Positions 1-8,287 of a stretch of 13,694 nucleotides of DNA are shown piece by piece. The stretch is from Burkholderiales bacterium (GTDB lineage: Bacteria > Pseudomonadota > Gammaproteobacteria > Burkholderiales > Burkholderiaceae_C). Within the stretch, counting starts at the first letter, position 1. Every line of letters starts with the position of its first letter. Made by a program: the position numbers and the translations under genes. The stretch is taken from NCBI GenBank assembly GCA_947458895.1, contig CANHBY010000005.1:1-13694 (forward strand). The letters are read 5' to 3'. The notes beneath the pieces are model-generated. The model searched no databases and had not been told where the DNA came from. It worked only from the letters and a program-made list of their open reading frames with translations.

Positions 1-1111
1 CGTGAAGGCGATGGCCGTCGAGCCTCAATGGACGCGCAAATGGGACAACCAGCTGGCCGCCTATGTGTCGTCAGGTTTCAAGACCGCCACCGTGAGCAGC
101 TTGGCCAACGGCGGCGTGGCCCTGATTTCGAAGCTGGTGACGGTAGCCACCATGTACTTTGGCGCCAAACTGGTGATCAGCAATGAGCTCACGGTGGGGC
201 AGCTGATCGCATTCAACATGTTGGCCGCTCAAGTGGCACAGCCTGTGATGCGGCTGGCGCAACTCTGGACAGAGTTTCAGCAAACCGGCATTTCGGTGCA
301 AAGGCTGGGAGACATTTTGAACACCCGCACCGAGGTCACAGGCCAAAAAAGCGCGCTGCCGCCATTGGCTGGGCGCATCACACTGACCGATGTGGCGTTT
401 CGCTACCGCCCCGATGGCCCCGAGGTGCTCAAGAGCGTTTCGCTGGACATTTCGCCCGGCGAGGTGATTGGCATTGTGGGCCGATCAGGGTCGGGCAAGA
501 GCACCTTGACCAAGCTGGTGCAACGGCTTTATGTGCCTGAGCGTGGCCGGGTTTCGGTTGATGGCATGGATTTGGCGCTGGCTGACGCCTCATCGCTGCG
601 GCGCCAGATTGGCGTGGTGTTGCAAGAAAACGTGCTGTTTGCCCGAAGCATTCGCGACAACATCGCCCTGGCCGACCCCGGTGCTCCGCTCGAGGCGGTG
701 ATTCAAGCGGCCCAACTGGCCGGCGCCCATGAGTTCATTTTGGAATTGCCTGATGGCTACGACACCGCCGTGGGCGAGCATGGCTCGACGCTCTCAGGGG
801 GGCAACGCCAGCGCATTGCCATTGCACGCGCCCTGATGACCAACCCGCGTGTGCTGATTTTTGATGAAGCCACCAGCGCCCTGGACTACGAGAGCGAGCG
901 GATCATTCAAGACAACATGAAGGCCATCTGCAAAGGCCGCACCGTGATCATCATTGCGCACCGCTTGTCTGCCGTGCGCGATGCCCATCGCATCATCGTG
1001 ATGGACCGTGGGCAGATCGTGGAGGCCGGCACCCATGCTGAGTTGCTGCGCGCCAAGCCCCATGGCGAAACAGGGCACTACGCCCGGCTCCACAGCCTGC
1101 AGCAAGGATGA
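1..1111 (+). CDS. Type I secretion ABC transporter, HlyB-like (5' end outside window)
   Basis: This is the C-terminal part of an inner-membrane ABC exporter that powers type I secretion of a protein substrate. About 369 residues are visible and the reading frame is open at the window edge. Residues 30-80 are hydrophobic and correspond to the last transmembrane helices. The nucleotide-binding domain follows: Walker [10 protein letters not shown] (160-168), Q-loop Q208, signature LSGGQ (264-268), Walker B VLIFDE (284-289), D-loop SALD and switch histidine H320. All catalytic elements look intact. The next gene starts 4 bp after the stop and encodes an HlyD-type adaptor, which supports a type I secretion role over lipid or drug export. 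Any N-terminal C39-like domain and the substrate gene lie outside the window, so the cargo is unknown. The outer-membrane TolC partner is not here. Confidence 0.93.
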   Translation, partial: VKAMAVEPQWTRKWDNQLAAYVSSGFKTATVSSLANGGVALISKLVTVATMYFGAKLVISNELTVGQLIAFNMLAAQVAQPVMRLAQLWTEFQQTGISVQRLGDILNTRTEVTGQKSALPPLAGRITLTDVAFRYRPDGPEVLKSVSLDISPGEVIGIVGRSGSGKSTLTKLVQRLYVPERGRVSVDGMDLALADASSLRRQIGVVLQENVLFARSIRDNIALADPGAPLEAVIQAAQLAGAHEFILELPDGYDTAVGEHGSTLSGGQRQRIAIARALMTNPRVLIFDEATSALDYESERIIQDNMKAICKGRTVIIIAHRLSAVRDAHRIIVMDRGQIVEAGTHAELLRAKPHGETGHYARLHSLQQG

Positions 1112-1115
1112 GGCC

Positions 1116-2543
1116 ATGAGCACAAGCCTGCGATTACTGGCCTTGGGCGACCTGTTAAAGCGCTACGGCGGCGCATTTCAACATGCCTGGCAACGGCGGA
1201 TGCACATGGAGCCCACTCAGCGCCTACCTCATGAAGCGCAATTCTTGCCCGCGGCGCTTTCCTTGCAGGAAACCCCTGTGTCTCCTGCGCCGCGTGTGGC
1301 CATGTGGATGCTGATCAGCTTCGCGCTGCTGGCAGTGCTCTGGGCCACCCTGGGGCACATTGATGTGGTGGCCACAGCGCAAGGCAAGGTGGTGCCCAAT
1401 GACCGCACGAAAACCATCCAGCCCTTCGAGACCGCCACCGTCAAGGCCATTCACGTCACAGACGGCCAGCAGGTCAAGGCCGGCGAGGTGTTGATTGAGC
1501 TCGACGCCACCACCGCGCAAGCCGACCAAGACCGGTTGCGAAATGACTTGGGCGTGGCGCGGCTGCAAGTGGCGCGCGCTCAAGCCATGCTGGCTGCGCT
1601 GGACACCGGCCGCATTCCCAAGCTGACGCAACCGGCGGGGGTCGATGAGGCCAAATTCGCTGAAGCGCAGCGGCTCTTGGCCGGCCAGATGGCCGAATAC
1701 AGTGCCAAACAAAGCCGGATCGAGGCCGAAACAGCCAAGCGCGAGGCTGAATTGCGCTCAACCCAGGCTTTGGTGCGCAAGCTGGAACAAACCCTGCCCA
1801 TTGCCAACCAACGCGCGCAAGACTTCCGAAACCTGGTCGATCAAAATTTCGTCTCCAAGCATGGCTACCTGGAGCGCGAACAGTCTCGCATTGAGCAAGA
1901 GGCCGATCTGGCCAACCTGCGCAGCCGGCTCGGCGAGATCGAGGCAGCGCTGCGCGAAGCCCGTGGCCAGCGCGCCGAGCTGATGGCCGAGACCCGCCGT
2001 GTCAGCCTAGACAGCCTGACCGATGGCCAGCAAAAAGTGGCTGCGCTGGAACAAGAGCTGCTCAAAGCCGACTCACGCGGCAAACTGATGCACCTGAGCT
2101 CGCCGGTAGACGGCACCGTGCAGCAGCTCGTGGTTCACACCGTCGGTGGAGTGGTCACGCCCGCCCAACCCTTGATGGTGATCGTGCCGCGCGACAACGC
2201 CCTCGAGGTGGAGGCCTTCCTGGAGAACAAAGACATCGGCTTCGTCAAGCCGAATCAAGCGGCCGAAGTCAAAATCGAGACCTTCCAATACACCAAGTAC
2301 GGCACCCTCCACGCCAAGGTCACCTCGGTCTCACACGACGCCATCAGTGATGAGAAGCGTGGCCTGATTTACTCCACCCGGGTCAAGATGGAAAAGTCCA
2401 GCATCAACGTGGATGGCACCCCGGTGTCATTGAGCCCAGGCATGGCCGTGTCGGTGGAAATCAAAACCGGCAAGCGCCGCGTGATCGAATACTTCTTGTC
2501 GCCGCTGATGCAGCATGCGAGCGAGAGTTTGCGAGAGCGGTGA
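1116..2543 (+). CDS. Type I secretion membrane fusion protein, HlyD family
   Basis: This is the periplasmic adaptor that links the ABC exporter to a TolC-like outer-membrane channel. The product is 475 aa, normal for HlyD/LapC-type adaptors. I chose ATG 1116 because a purine-rich AAGGATGAGG lies just upstream and the residues before it overlap the ABC gene and are not conserved-looking. An N-terminal cytoplasmic tail (1-60) precedes one membrane helix (about 60-80). A first biotinyl/lipoyl-like half follows (about 84-130, with GQQVKAGEVLIELD). A long Glu/Ala/Arg-rich coiled-coil region spans about 130-345. The second lipoyl half begins at SPVDGTVQQLVV, and a beta-barrel ends in SLSPGMAVSVEIKTGKRRV, a typical HlyD C-terminus. 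The 4-bp gap implies translation coupled with the transporter. The family is clear; the exported substrate is not. Confidence 0.93.
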   Translation: MSTSLRLLALGDLLKRYGGAFQHAWQRRMHMEPTQRLPHEAQFLPAALSLQETPVSPAPRVAMWMLISFALLAVLWATLGHIDVVATAQGKVVPNDRTKTIQPFETATVKAIHVTDGQQVKAGEVLIELDATTAQADQDRLRNDLGVARLQVARAQAMLAALDTGRIPKLTQPAGVDEAKFAEAQRLLAGQMAEYSAKQSRIEAETAKREAELRSTQALVRKLEQTLPIANQRAQDFRNLVDQNFVSKHGYLEREQSRIEQEADLANLRSRLGEIEAALREARGQRAELMAETRRVSLDSLTDGQQKVAALEQELLKADSRGKLMHLSSPVDGTVQQLVVHTVGGVVTPAQPLMVIVPRDNALEVEAFLENKDIGFVKPNQAAEVKIETFQYTKYGTLHAKVTSVSHDAISDEKRGLIYSTRVKMEKSSINVDGTPVSLSPGMAVSVEIKTGKRRVIEYFLSPLMQHASESLRER

Positions 2544-2552
2544 AACCCGGTG

Positions 2553-2602
2553 GGTTGGGCCGGTGCAGCCTCCGATAATCTCGGTTACTGCACCCCTCAA
2601 CC
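2553..2602. other. Stem-loop between hlyD-type gene and mnmC
   Basis: The 77-bp gap holds a nested inverted repeat. GGTTG (2553-2557) pairs with CAACC (2598-2602), GGTGCAG (2562-2568) with CTGCACC (2588-2594), and CCGA (2572-2575) with TCGG (2581-2584). No U-run follows, so it is not a standard intrinsic terminator. It could be a 3' stabilising or Rho-linked structure, or an mnmC leader. GATAAT (2574-2579) in the loop resembles a -10 box, but no matching -35 is evident. Confidence 0.4.
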
Positions 2603-2620
2603 AAGACGCCTCGCCCCCGC

Positions 2621-4564
2621 ATGAAAACTGCTCCCATCCAGGCTGCCACCTTGTCGTTCAACGAGCAGGGCGTGCCGTGGTCTGAGGCGTTTGGCGATGT
2701 GTATCACCCTCAGGCGGGGGCCTTTGCGCAAGCACAGCATGTCTTTCTCGCAGGCAATGGCTTGCCAGACCGCTGGAGCGAGGGCGCACATCAACGCTTC
2801 GTGATTTTGGAAACAGGCTTTGGCCTGGGCAATAACTTTCTCGCCACCTGGCAGGCCTGGCGACAATGTCTAGTGTCGTGTCCTGCGCTCGATTTCATTT
2901 CCATAGAGCGCAACCCCTTCACTCGGGCTGACCTGCAAAGGGCACATGCGCACAGCCCCTGCCCCGAGTTGGCGAGCGCCTTGCTTGAGCAATGGCCTCC
3001 CCTCACACACAACCTGCACAGCCTGCGCTTTGACAATGCCCAGGTGCGCCTGCTGCTGGCCTTCGGCGATGCACTGGCATGGCTACCCGAGCTGGTGGCC
3101 TCAGTCGATACCTTTTATCTGGACGGCTTTGCCCCCGCACGCAACCCTGAACTGTGGCAAGAAAGAGTCTTCAAAACACTGGCGCGATTGGCAAAGCCGG
3201 GTGCCACCGTGGCCACGTGGTCTGCAGCCCGAACGGTGCGAGACGGCCTGAGCAGCGCAGGCTTCGAGGTGCGCAAAACCCCAGGCACTGGGGGCAAGCG
3301 CGACATCACCTTGGCGCGCTTCGCACCGCGCTTCACCCCTCGCCCCCCCTCACGGTGCGCCACGGCCGTCACGGGCGGTGATCAACGTGCCCTGATCATC
3401 GGTGCCGGCCTGGCGGGTTGTGCCACGGCCTGGGGGCTGGCCCAGGTAGGCTGGCACAGCAAGGTGCTGGACTCGGCTGCTCAGCCAGCCAGCGGCGCCT
3501 CAGGCAATCCTGCAGGGCTATTTCATGGCATCGTGAACGGCCAAGATGGTGCCCACTCGCGCCTGTATCGGGCGGCAGCGCTTTCAGCCCACAACGCCAT
3601 TCGCCAGGCCATCGATCACCATGGAGTGCATGGCCATGCCCAGGGCTTGCTGCGCTTGGAGACGCGGCGCAGCGAGGCCGAAATGCAGGCCCTGCTCCAC
3701 ACCCTGGGCTTGCCCTCAGACTATGTTCAGGCGCTCAGCCCGCAGGCTGCCACCGCCGCCAGTGGCCTGCCCTTGTCGTGCCCTGCTTGGCTCTTTCCGG
3801 GGGGTGGCTGGGTTGACCCCTCAGGGCTCTGTCAGGCGTACTTGGCTCAAGCAGGCGAGCGGGTTCAATTTCAGGGTCAGTCCCCTGTGGCCTCCATCAG
3901 CCATGAGGCAGGCCTATGGACGGCATGGGATGCCCAGGGTGGCGTGCTCGGCAGCGCGCCCGCCTTGGTGTTGGCCAATGCTGGCGATGCCCAGCGGCTG
4001 CTGGGCTGGCACGCAGCGGGCCTCAAGCCGGTTCGAGGTCAGCTCAGTTGGTGTGAGGATGATGCACTGGCAGCTCTCGGCTTGGGCTGGCCCACAGAGG
4101 GTCATGTCTTGCCTGTGGCTGGCACAGGCTACTGCCTGCGGCTGCCCAACGGTCAAGGCCTTTTCGGGGCCACCAGCCAAGAAGGCGACATGGAGCCCCC
4201 GGTGCGCGAAGCCGACCACGCACTCAATGTGATGCAACTGGCTCGCTTGCTAGGGCAGCCAATGCAAGACATTGAAGCGACGGACCGAGCCCGCCAGGCC
4301 GCTTTGCAAGGGCGAGTGGGCTGGCGGTGGGCCACGGCCGACAAACTCCCGCTGTGGGGGGGCGTCCCCGCACCGGGCGCGGGCCAGCACGAGAGGGTCA
4401 GGCAGGTCGAGCGTGTGCCGGGCCTATTCGTTTGTACAGGGCTGGGGTCGCGGGGCATCACCTGGTCAGCCCTCGCGGGGGAGGTGGTAGCCGCTTTGAT
4501 CAGCGGGGCACCCTGCCCTTTAGAGTCCAGCCTGCTGGATGCCGTGGACCCTGCACGATTTTGA
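2621..4564 (+). CDS. mnmC: tRNA wobble-uridine modification bifunctional enzyme MnmC
   Basis: This cytosolic enzyme finishes the mnm5(s2)U modification of wobble U34 after MnmE-MnmG. Its FAD-dependent C-terminal half removes the carboxymethyl group from cmnm5U, and its SAM-dependent N-terminal half methylates the resulting nm5U. The product is 647 aa, close to the ~670 aa of E. coli. The methyltransferase domain shows the SAM-site sequence ILETGFGLGNN (62-72) and DTFYLDGFAPARNPELW (163-179). The oxidoreductase domain starts with a dinucleotide-binding motif, LIIGAGLAGCATAWGL (258-273), followed by SGASGNPAGLFHG. It ends with the conserved GLGSRGITWSALAGE. Fusion of both domains is normal for proteobacteria. 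The start is ATG 2621, with no strong Shine-Dalgarno sequence. It stands alone between the secretion genes and a convergent small gene. Confidence 0.95.
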   Translation: MKTAPIQAATLSFNEQGVPWSEAFGDVYHPQAGAFAQAQHVFLAGNGLPDRWSEGAHQRFVILETGFGLGNNFLATWQAWRQCLVSCPALDFISIERNPFTRADLQRAHAHSPCPELASALLEQWPPLTHNLHSLRFDNAQVRLLLAFGDALAWLPELVASVDTFYLDGFAPARNPELWQERVFKTLARLAKPGATVATWSAARTVRDGLSSAGFEVRKTPGTGGKRDITLARFAPRFTPRPPSRCATAVTGGDQRALIIGAGLAGCATAWGLAQVGWHSKVLDSAAQPASGASGNPAGLFHGIVNGQDGAHSRLYRAAALSAHNAIRQAIDHHGVHGHAQGLLRLETRRSEAEMQALLHTLGLPSDYVQALSPQAATAASGLPLSCPAWLFPGGGWVDPSGLCQAYLAQAGERVQFQGQSPVASISHEAGLWTAWDAQGGVLGSAPALVLANAGDAQRLLGWHAAGLKPVRGQLSWCEDDALAALGLGWPTEGHVLPVAGTGYCLRLPNGQGLFGATSQEGDMEPPVREADHALNVMQLARLLGQPMQDIEATDRARQAALQGRVGWRWATADKLPLWGGVPAPGAGQHERVRQVERVPGLFVCTGLGSRGITWSALAGEVVAALISGAPCPLESSLLDAVDPARF

Positions 4565-4600
4565 AAGCCCGACGGGCTTTGATGAGCCCGTTGTCGGGCT
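4564..4600. terminator. Double hairpin between convergent genes
   Basis: AAAGCCC (4564-4570) pairs with GGGCTTT (4574-4580), just past the mnmC stop. A second hairpin, AGCCCG (4585-4590) with CGGGCT (4595-4600), follows. The two stems share sequence and could also pair with each other. The first ends in a short T run on plus and in AAA/TTT on both strands. It therefore fits a bidirectional terminator between mnmC and the convergent small gene. Confidence 0.55.
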
Positions 4601-4637
4601 GTGGTGTGATCGCTGTCAAGCTGTGGCCGATACCTCC

Positions 4638-4817
4638 TCAGGCCGAGGGTGTGCCACCTTCATGCGCCACCACGGGCAGTTCGGCAGCCTCTTGCGAGTC
4701 ACCTGGCGCATCGCTATGCTGTTTGCGCTCAACCTTGTCTTTGAGCTTTTCTTCCTTCTTTTTCTTCTTGGCGATTTCGCGCTGACGCTTTTCGAACGAA
4801 TAGTTTGGTTTGGCCAT
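4638..4817 (-). CDS. Small lysine-rich conserved-type hypothetical protein (59 aa)
   Basis: This short gene falls below a 60-codon cut-off but looks real. ATG 4817 begins MAKPNYSFEKRQREIAKKKK, and a purine-rich GGGGAAG lies about 6 bp upstream. The N-terminal half is a highly basic helix dense in Lys/Arg/Glu (residues 9-32). The C-terminal half is acidic and Ala/Pro/Gly-rich, probably disordered, ending GGTPSA. I recall similar short MAKPNYSFEKRQ-type hypothetical proteins annotated in Burkholderiales, but with no assigned function. The basic/acidic layout would suit nucleic-acid or ribosome contact; that is a guess. There are no cysteines, signal peptide or membrane segment. It is on the same strand as rpiA, but 251 bp and a long inverted repeat separate them, so it may have its own promoter. 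Confidence 0.75.
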   Translation of the reverse strand: MAKPNYSFEKRQREIAKKKKKEEKLKDKVERKQHSDAPGDSQEAAELPVVAHEGGTPSA

Positions 4818-4845
4818 GGGCGCTTCCCCGGAATGAACGTGGACG

Positions 4846-5019
4846 ACAGGTTACCCTAGAAACAGCAGTGGGACGCGCCCGATTGAGCAGCGCTGCGGTG
4901 CGCTGGTGGCCGTTCCCCGGCTTGCGGGCAGGAGCCCACCGCGTTGTCGCGCCTTGCCAGCCCACCGCAGTGCTGCCCACTCGGGTGCGTCAAACTGCAG
5001 GTTCTAGGGTAATGCCTGT
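4846..5019. repeat. 174-bp long imperfect inverted repeat, possible structured RNA
   Basis: This fills most of the 251-bp gap (4818-5068) between rpiA and the small gene. Outer pairs are ACAGG (4846-4850) with CCTGT (5015-5019). The perfect 11-bp TTACCCTAGAA (4851-4861) pairs with TTCTAGGGTAA (5002-5012). Pairing continues almost without break to 4909/4954, with only isolated mismatches. Examples are 4872-4882 with 4981-4991, 4887-4900 with 4963-4976, and 4902-4906 with 4957-4961. The 44-nt apical region holds a small GGGC/GCCC hairpin (4926-4929/4934-4937). Read as plus-strand RNA, at least five imperfect pairs are G-U wobbles, whereas as minus-strand RNA most of these become C-A mismatches. 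That mildly favours a plus-strand transcript. I do not recognise the family. Confidence 0.7.
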
Positions 5020-5068
5020 TCAGCAGAAAAGTGAACCCGTTTTGACAACAAACGCCAACTCTGCACGT

Positions 5069-5728
5069 TCAAAACATCATGGTCTGCACGCCCAGAGGCG
5101 TACCCAGCAGGCACACGCTGGCCTTGTTGCGGGCAAAAATACCCACCGTGACCACGCCAGGCCACTGGTTGACCTCACGCTCCATGCTGAGGGGGTCGGT
5201 GATTTTCAAGCCGATCACATCCAGGATGCTGCAACCGTTGTCGGTCACCACGCCTGCACGCAGCTTGGCCTGCCCGCCCAGAGCCTCGAACTGGCGCGCC
5301 ACTTGGGCTGCAGCCATGGGAATCACCTCCACGGGCAATGGAAAGCGGCCCAGGGTGTCCACCCTTTTGGAGACATCTGCAATGCAGATGAACTTCTGTG
5401 CAATATCGGCCACGATTTTTTCACGGGTCAAAGCGGCGCCACCGCCTTTGATCATGTAGCCCTGCGCGTCGATTTCATCGGCACCGTCGATATAGACCGG
5501 GATTTGTGCAACGCTGTTGCTGTCCAGCACCTCGATGCCATGGGCTCGCAAACGTGCACTGCTTTGTTCACTGCTGGACACCGCCCCAATGATTTGTTGT
5601 TTCATGCCGGCCAGGGCATCGATAAAGAAGTTCACGGTCGAGCCAGTGCCCACCCCCACAATCGTGTGGGGAACGACATAGGCGAGAGCAGCTTGCCCCA
5701 CTTTGGCTTTGAGTTCGTCTTGAGTCAT
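5069..5728 (-). CDS. rpiA: Ribose-5-phosphate isomerase A
   Basis: This enzyme interconverts ribose 5-phosphate and ribulose 5-phosphate in the non-oxidative pentose phosphate pathway, supplying ribose for nucleotides. With ATG 5728 the product is 219 aa, the same length as the E. coli enzyme. The longer open frame upstream runs into the pyrD leader and is not protein-like. The phosphate-binding loop GVGTGST is at 25-31. The DGADEID motif (81-87) carries the two family aspartates, D81 and D84. [11 protein letters not shown] (94-104) carries K94 and the catalytic base E103. All active-site residues are therefore present. It is divergent from pyrD, with 87 bp between the starts. Downstream comes the long inverted repeat, so its mRNA 3' end may lie in that structure. 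Confidence 0.97.
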   Translation of the reverse strand: MTQDELKAKVGQAALAYVVPHTIVGVGTGSTVNFFIDALAGMKQQIIGAVSSSEQSSARLRAHGIEVLDSNSVAQIPVYIDGADEIDAQGYMIKGGGAALTREKIVADIAQKFICIADVSKRVDTLGRFPLPVEVIPMAAAQVARQFEALGGQAKLRAGVVTDNGCSILDVIGLKITDPLSMEREVNQWPGVVTVGIFARNKASVCLLGTPLGVQTMMF

Positions 5729-5815
5729 GGCGCGGAGTGCTATGGTTGAATGTTGAAAGAGGCGCATCGCGCCAAAACACTGAATTATCCAAGACCTCGT
5801 CGCTCCAGCAATCAC
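5729..5815. promoter_or_regulatory. Divergent rpiA-pyrD intergenic region
   Basis: These 87 bp must hold both promoters. A 13-bp perfect palindrome, GGCGC-ATC-GCGCC (5761-5773), lies near the middle and could be an operator or a chance GC-rich palindrome. TTGAAA (5752-5757) resembles a -35 box for pyrD, but no well-spaced -10 is visible. I cannot assign promoters with confidence. Confidence 0.3.
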
Positions 5816-6856
5816 ATGGCTCTCATCCCCTACGCACTCACGCGCCCCTTCCTGTTCGGCCTCGACCCCGAACACGCTCACGAGCTGACCCTGGGCGCTT
5901 TGGCCCGCATTCAACACACGCCCTTAATTTGCGCGGTCTCACACCGCCGCGTTGAAGACCCTGTCACCGTGGCGGGCCTGCGCTTTCCCAATCGGGTGGG
6001 CCTGGCCGCGGGGCTCGACAAAAACGGCCGCTGCATCGATGGCCTGGCAGCAATGGGCTTTGGCTTCATTGAGGTCGGCACAGTCACGCCAAAGGCGCAG
6101 CCTGGCAACCCCAAGCCCCGAATGTTCCGCCTGCCTGAAGCCCAAGCCCTGATCAACCGCTTGGGCTTCAACAACGAGGGCCTGGACGCCTTTGTTGCCA
6201 ACGTCAAGCAGGCGCGGTTCCGCCGCAAGGGCGGCATTCTGGGCTTGAACATTGGCAAAAACGCCAGCACCCCGATTGAGCGAGCCGTGGACGACTACCT
6301 CGTGTGCCTAGAGGGTGTCTACCCCCACGCAGACTATGTCACCGTCAACATCTCCAGCCCCAACACCCAGAACCTGCGCGCCTTGCAAAGCGACCAGGCA
6401 CTCGATGATCTTCTGGGCGCCCTGCAGGAGCGGCGAATTTATCTGACCAAGGCCCATGGGCGTAAGGTGCCACTGTTTGTGAAAATCGCGCCCGATCTCG
6501 ATGATCAGCAAATCGAATTCATTGCACACACCCTGACCAAGAACCAAATCGACGGCGTAATTGCCACCAACACCACCATCGCCCGTGATGCCGTGGCCCA
6601 CCTGCCCCATGGCCAGGAAACCGGCGGGCTCAGTGGTGCGCCGGTGTTCGAAGCCAGCAACCGCGTGATACGCCAGCTTCGCACCGCACTGGGGTCAGGT
6701 TTTGCCATCATCGGCGTGGGGGGCGTAGCCAGTGGCGATCAGGCACGCTCCAAAATTGCGGCGGGGGCCGACTTGGTGCAGATTTACACCGGCCTGATCT
6801 ACCAGGGCCCGGCTTTGGTCAGCGAAGCAGCACAAGCCATCAAGACAGGCCGCTAG
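5816..6856 (+). CDS. pyrD: Dihydroorotate dehydrogenase, quinone-dependent (class 2)
   Basis: This enzyme oxidises dihydroorotate to orotate, the fourth step of pyrimidine synthesis, and passes electrons through FMN to membrane quinone. The chosen start ATG 5816 gives 346 aa ([14 protein letters not shown]). The N-terminal hydrophobic/amphipathic helix is the membrane-binding segment that marks class 2 enzymes. FMN and substrate motifs are visible in order: [10 protein letters not shown] (63-72), [20 protein letters not shown] (87-106), INRLGFNN (113-120) and NISSPNT (178-184). The catalytic serine would be S181. Then come KIAPDL (223-228), ATNTT (250-254), GLSGAPVF and IGVGGV (299-304). Length and motifs are complete. 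It is a single gene between divergent rpiA and the cytochrome b561 cluster. Confidence 0.97.
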   Translation: MALIPYALTRPFLFGLDPEHAHELTLGALARIQHTPLICAVSHRRVEDPVTVAGLRFPNRVGLAAGLDKNGRCIDGLAAMGFGFIEVGTVTPKAQPGNPKPRMFRLPEAQALINRLGFNNEGLDAFVANVKQARFRRKGGILGLNIGKNASTPIERAVDDYLVCLEGVYPHADYVTVNISSPNTQNLRALQSDQALDDLLGALQERRIYLTKAHGRKVPLFVKIAPDLDDQQIEFIAHTLTKNQIDGVIATNTTIARDAVAHLPHGQETGGLSGAPVFEASNRVIRQLRTALGSGFAIIGVGGVASGDQARSKIAAGADLVQIYTGLIYQGPALVSEAAQAIKTGR

Positions 6857-6998
6857 AGCGTGCCGCCAAAGACAGGTGCCCCATGCGAGCATTCAGCAAA
6901 TTTGAACGAAGTCATCAAAACGCGCGCTGCCGTCAGCCACACTGCCTCGCCTACATTGCGAAGACTGGCTGAGAGCACCTAAAGAAAGGCCCGCAACG

Positions 6999-7580
6999 AT
7001 GAACAAACCAGACCGCAGCACCACGGAGTACAACCCCGTAGCCAAGGGGCTGCACTGGCTCATCGCCATCGGCCTGTTGGCGGTGTTTGCACTGGGCAGC
7101 ATCATGACCGACATGCCAGGCATCACGCCCACGAAGTTGAAGTACTACAACTGGCACAAGTGGCTGGGCGTCACACTGTTGGCGTTGAGCTTGGCCCGCA
7201 TCGCGTGGCGGGTCTTGAATCCACCGCCCCCCCTGCCCGCTCACATGTCGAGACTTCAGGTGTTGCTCTCGAAGGCCATGCACCATTCTCTCTACCTGGC
7301 AACCCTGGCCATTCCTGTACTGGGGTACCTGTACACCTTGGCCGCGGGGTTTCCGGTGGTGTATTTCGGTGTGATTGAGCTGCCGGTGTTGTTCGGAAAA
7401 ACACCGGCCTGGATCGAGCCCCTGAAGGAGGCCCATTCGCTCAGCGCCGACTTCCTGTTGGTAGCTGTTGGCGCACATGTGGCTGCAGCCCTATGGCACC
7501 ACTTCCGCGACCACGACGGCTTGCTGTTTCGCATGCTTCCCCGCGCTTTCTCAAAGCTCGGGGGTCGGGCAAACCATTGA
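6999..7580 (+). CDS. Cytochrome b561 family membrane protein
   Basis: This is a four-helix di-haem b membrane protein, expected to pass electrons between quinol and a periplasmic or membrane acceptor. It has 193 aa, close to bacterial b561 proteins (about 175-190). Hydrophobic helices are near 18-36, 53-72, 96-117 and 147-168. Histidines placed to ligate haem are H19 (in KGLHW), H53 (NWHKW), H95/H96 (AMHHS), H146 and H160. The start ATG 6999 follows AAAGAAAGG. Two yceI genes follow on the same strand, matching the E. coli yceJ-yceI pairing of b561 and YceI proteins. The acceptor is not predictable from sequence. The 142-bp gap upstream should contain the promoter, but I see no clear boxes there. 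Confidence 0.92.
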   Translation: MNKPDRSTTEYNPVAKGLHWLIAIGLLAVFALGSIMTDMPGITPTKLKYYNWHKWLGVTLLALSLARIAWRVLNPPPPLPAHMSRLQVLLSKAMHHSLYLATLAIPVLGYLYTLAAGFPVVYFGVIELPVLFGKTPAWIEPLKEAHSLSADFLLVAVGAHVAAALWHHFRDHDGLLFRMLPRAFSKLGGRANH

Positions 7581-7684
7581 ATGCAGTCTTTCGAAAGTAT
7601 GCCCCCAAACGGCAGCCCGGCAATCATGGGGTCAGGTCTTGCCTCGCCAAACTTTCAGTTGATTCCTACATAAATTTCGCAAAG

Positions 7685-8248
7685 ATGAACATGACCCCTC
7701 TTGCCCGTATCGGATCCACCTTGCTCTTTAGCTGCCTGACGTTGTTGGTGGCCCAGGCCCAGCCCAGCCCGGCGAAAAGCCAGATCAGCATCACCTTCAA
7801 GCAAATGGGCGTGCCGGTGGATGCTGAATTCAAGAAGGTCAATGCCTCGGTTCAATACAACCCCGCAAAGCCCGAGGCCGCCACCGCCCAGTTCAGCATC
7901 GACATCGCCAGTTTTGATCTGGGCAGCCCCGATTACAACAAAGAAGTGCTCAAACCCGAGTGGTTCGATGCGGCTCGCTACCCCACAGCCACCTTCACCA
8001 ACACGGGCATGAAGGCGCTCTCCCCCACGCAGCTGGAGGCCAGCGGCAAGCTCACCCTCAAGGGCAAGACACAGGACATTCGCGTTCCGGTCACCGTCAA
8101 GACCCTTGGCGATACCACCACCTTTGACACCACGCTGCGCATTCAGCGCACTGCATTCCAAATTGGTACCGGTGAGTGGCAAGACACCAGCCTGGTGGCC
8201 GATGAAGTCGTGATTCGCGTGCAGGCCCAAACCCGCGCTGTGAAGTAA
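7685..8248 (+). CDS. Periplasmic YceI-family protein (first copy)
   Basis: This is a secreted lipocalin-like beta-barrel protein of the YceI family, whose members can bind polyisoprenoid or quinone-type lipids. The product is 187 aa from ATG 7685; ATG 7691 in the same frame is an alternative. A signal peptide covers residues 1-25 and probably cleaves after AQA. The mature protein starts directly in the first strand (SQISITFKQMGVPVDAEFKK). It contains FDLGSPDYNKEVLKPEWFDA and YPTATFTNTG, family hallmarks, but lacks the longer histidine-containing start seen in the second copy. It probably forms an operon with the b561 gene 104 bp upstream; the gap contains a perfect CTTTCGAAAG palindrome (7588-7597). 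The second yceI gene starts 39 bp after its stop. The exact ligand is unknown. Confidence 0.9.
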   Translation: MNMTPLARIGSTLLFSCLTLLVAQAQPSPAKSQISITFKQMGVPVDAEFKKVNASVQYNPAKPEAATAQFSIDIASFDLGSPDYNKEVLKPEWFDAARYPTATFTNTGMKALSPTQLEASGKLTLKGKTQDIRVPVTVKTLGDTTTFDTTLRIQRTAFQIGTGEWQDTSLVADEVVIRVQAQTRAVK

Positions 8249-8287
8249 GGCAGTCCCGTAGTTCCTCAACAACCCTCAGGAGACCCC

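Noticed and set aside
1008..1115. Longer N-terminus for the HlyD-type protein
   Set aside because: It would overlap the ABC gene by 104 bp and adds Cys/Pro-rich residues untypical of the family. ATG 1116 has a purine-rich ribosome site.
4539..4859. 106-codon plus frame with a hydrophobic stretch that looks like a membrane protein
   Set aside because: The hydrophobic run is the antisense of the lysine codons in the minus-strand 59-aa gene, and the frame overlaps the mnmC end.
4851..5012. Long hairpin as an integron attC site
   Set aside because: The ends do not carry the RYYYAAC/GTTRRRY core sites, and there is no gene cassette or integrase nearby.
4846..5019. Long hairpin as 6S RNA or signal recognition particle RNA
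   Set aside because: Its size is similar to 6S RNA, but I see no large asymmetric central bubble. The conserved apical sequence of bacterial SRP RNA is absent. A covariance search would decide.
4805..5749. 314-codon open frame on the plus strand
   Set aside because: It is antisense to rpiA and crosses the long hairpin; the translation has no domain-like character.
5729..5917. Extended N-terminus of rpiA
   Set aside because: It would run through the divergent pyrD start; the 219-aa form matches the family length exactly.
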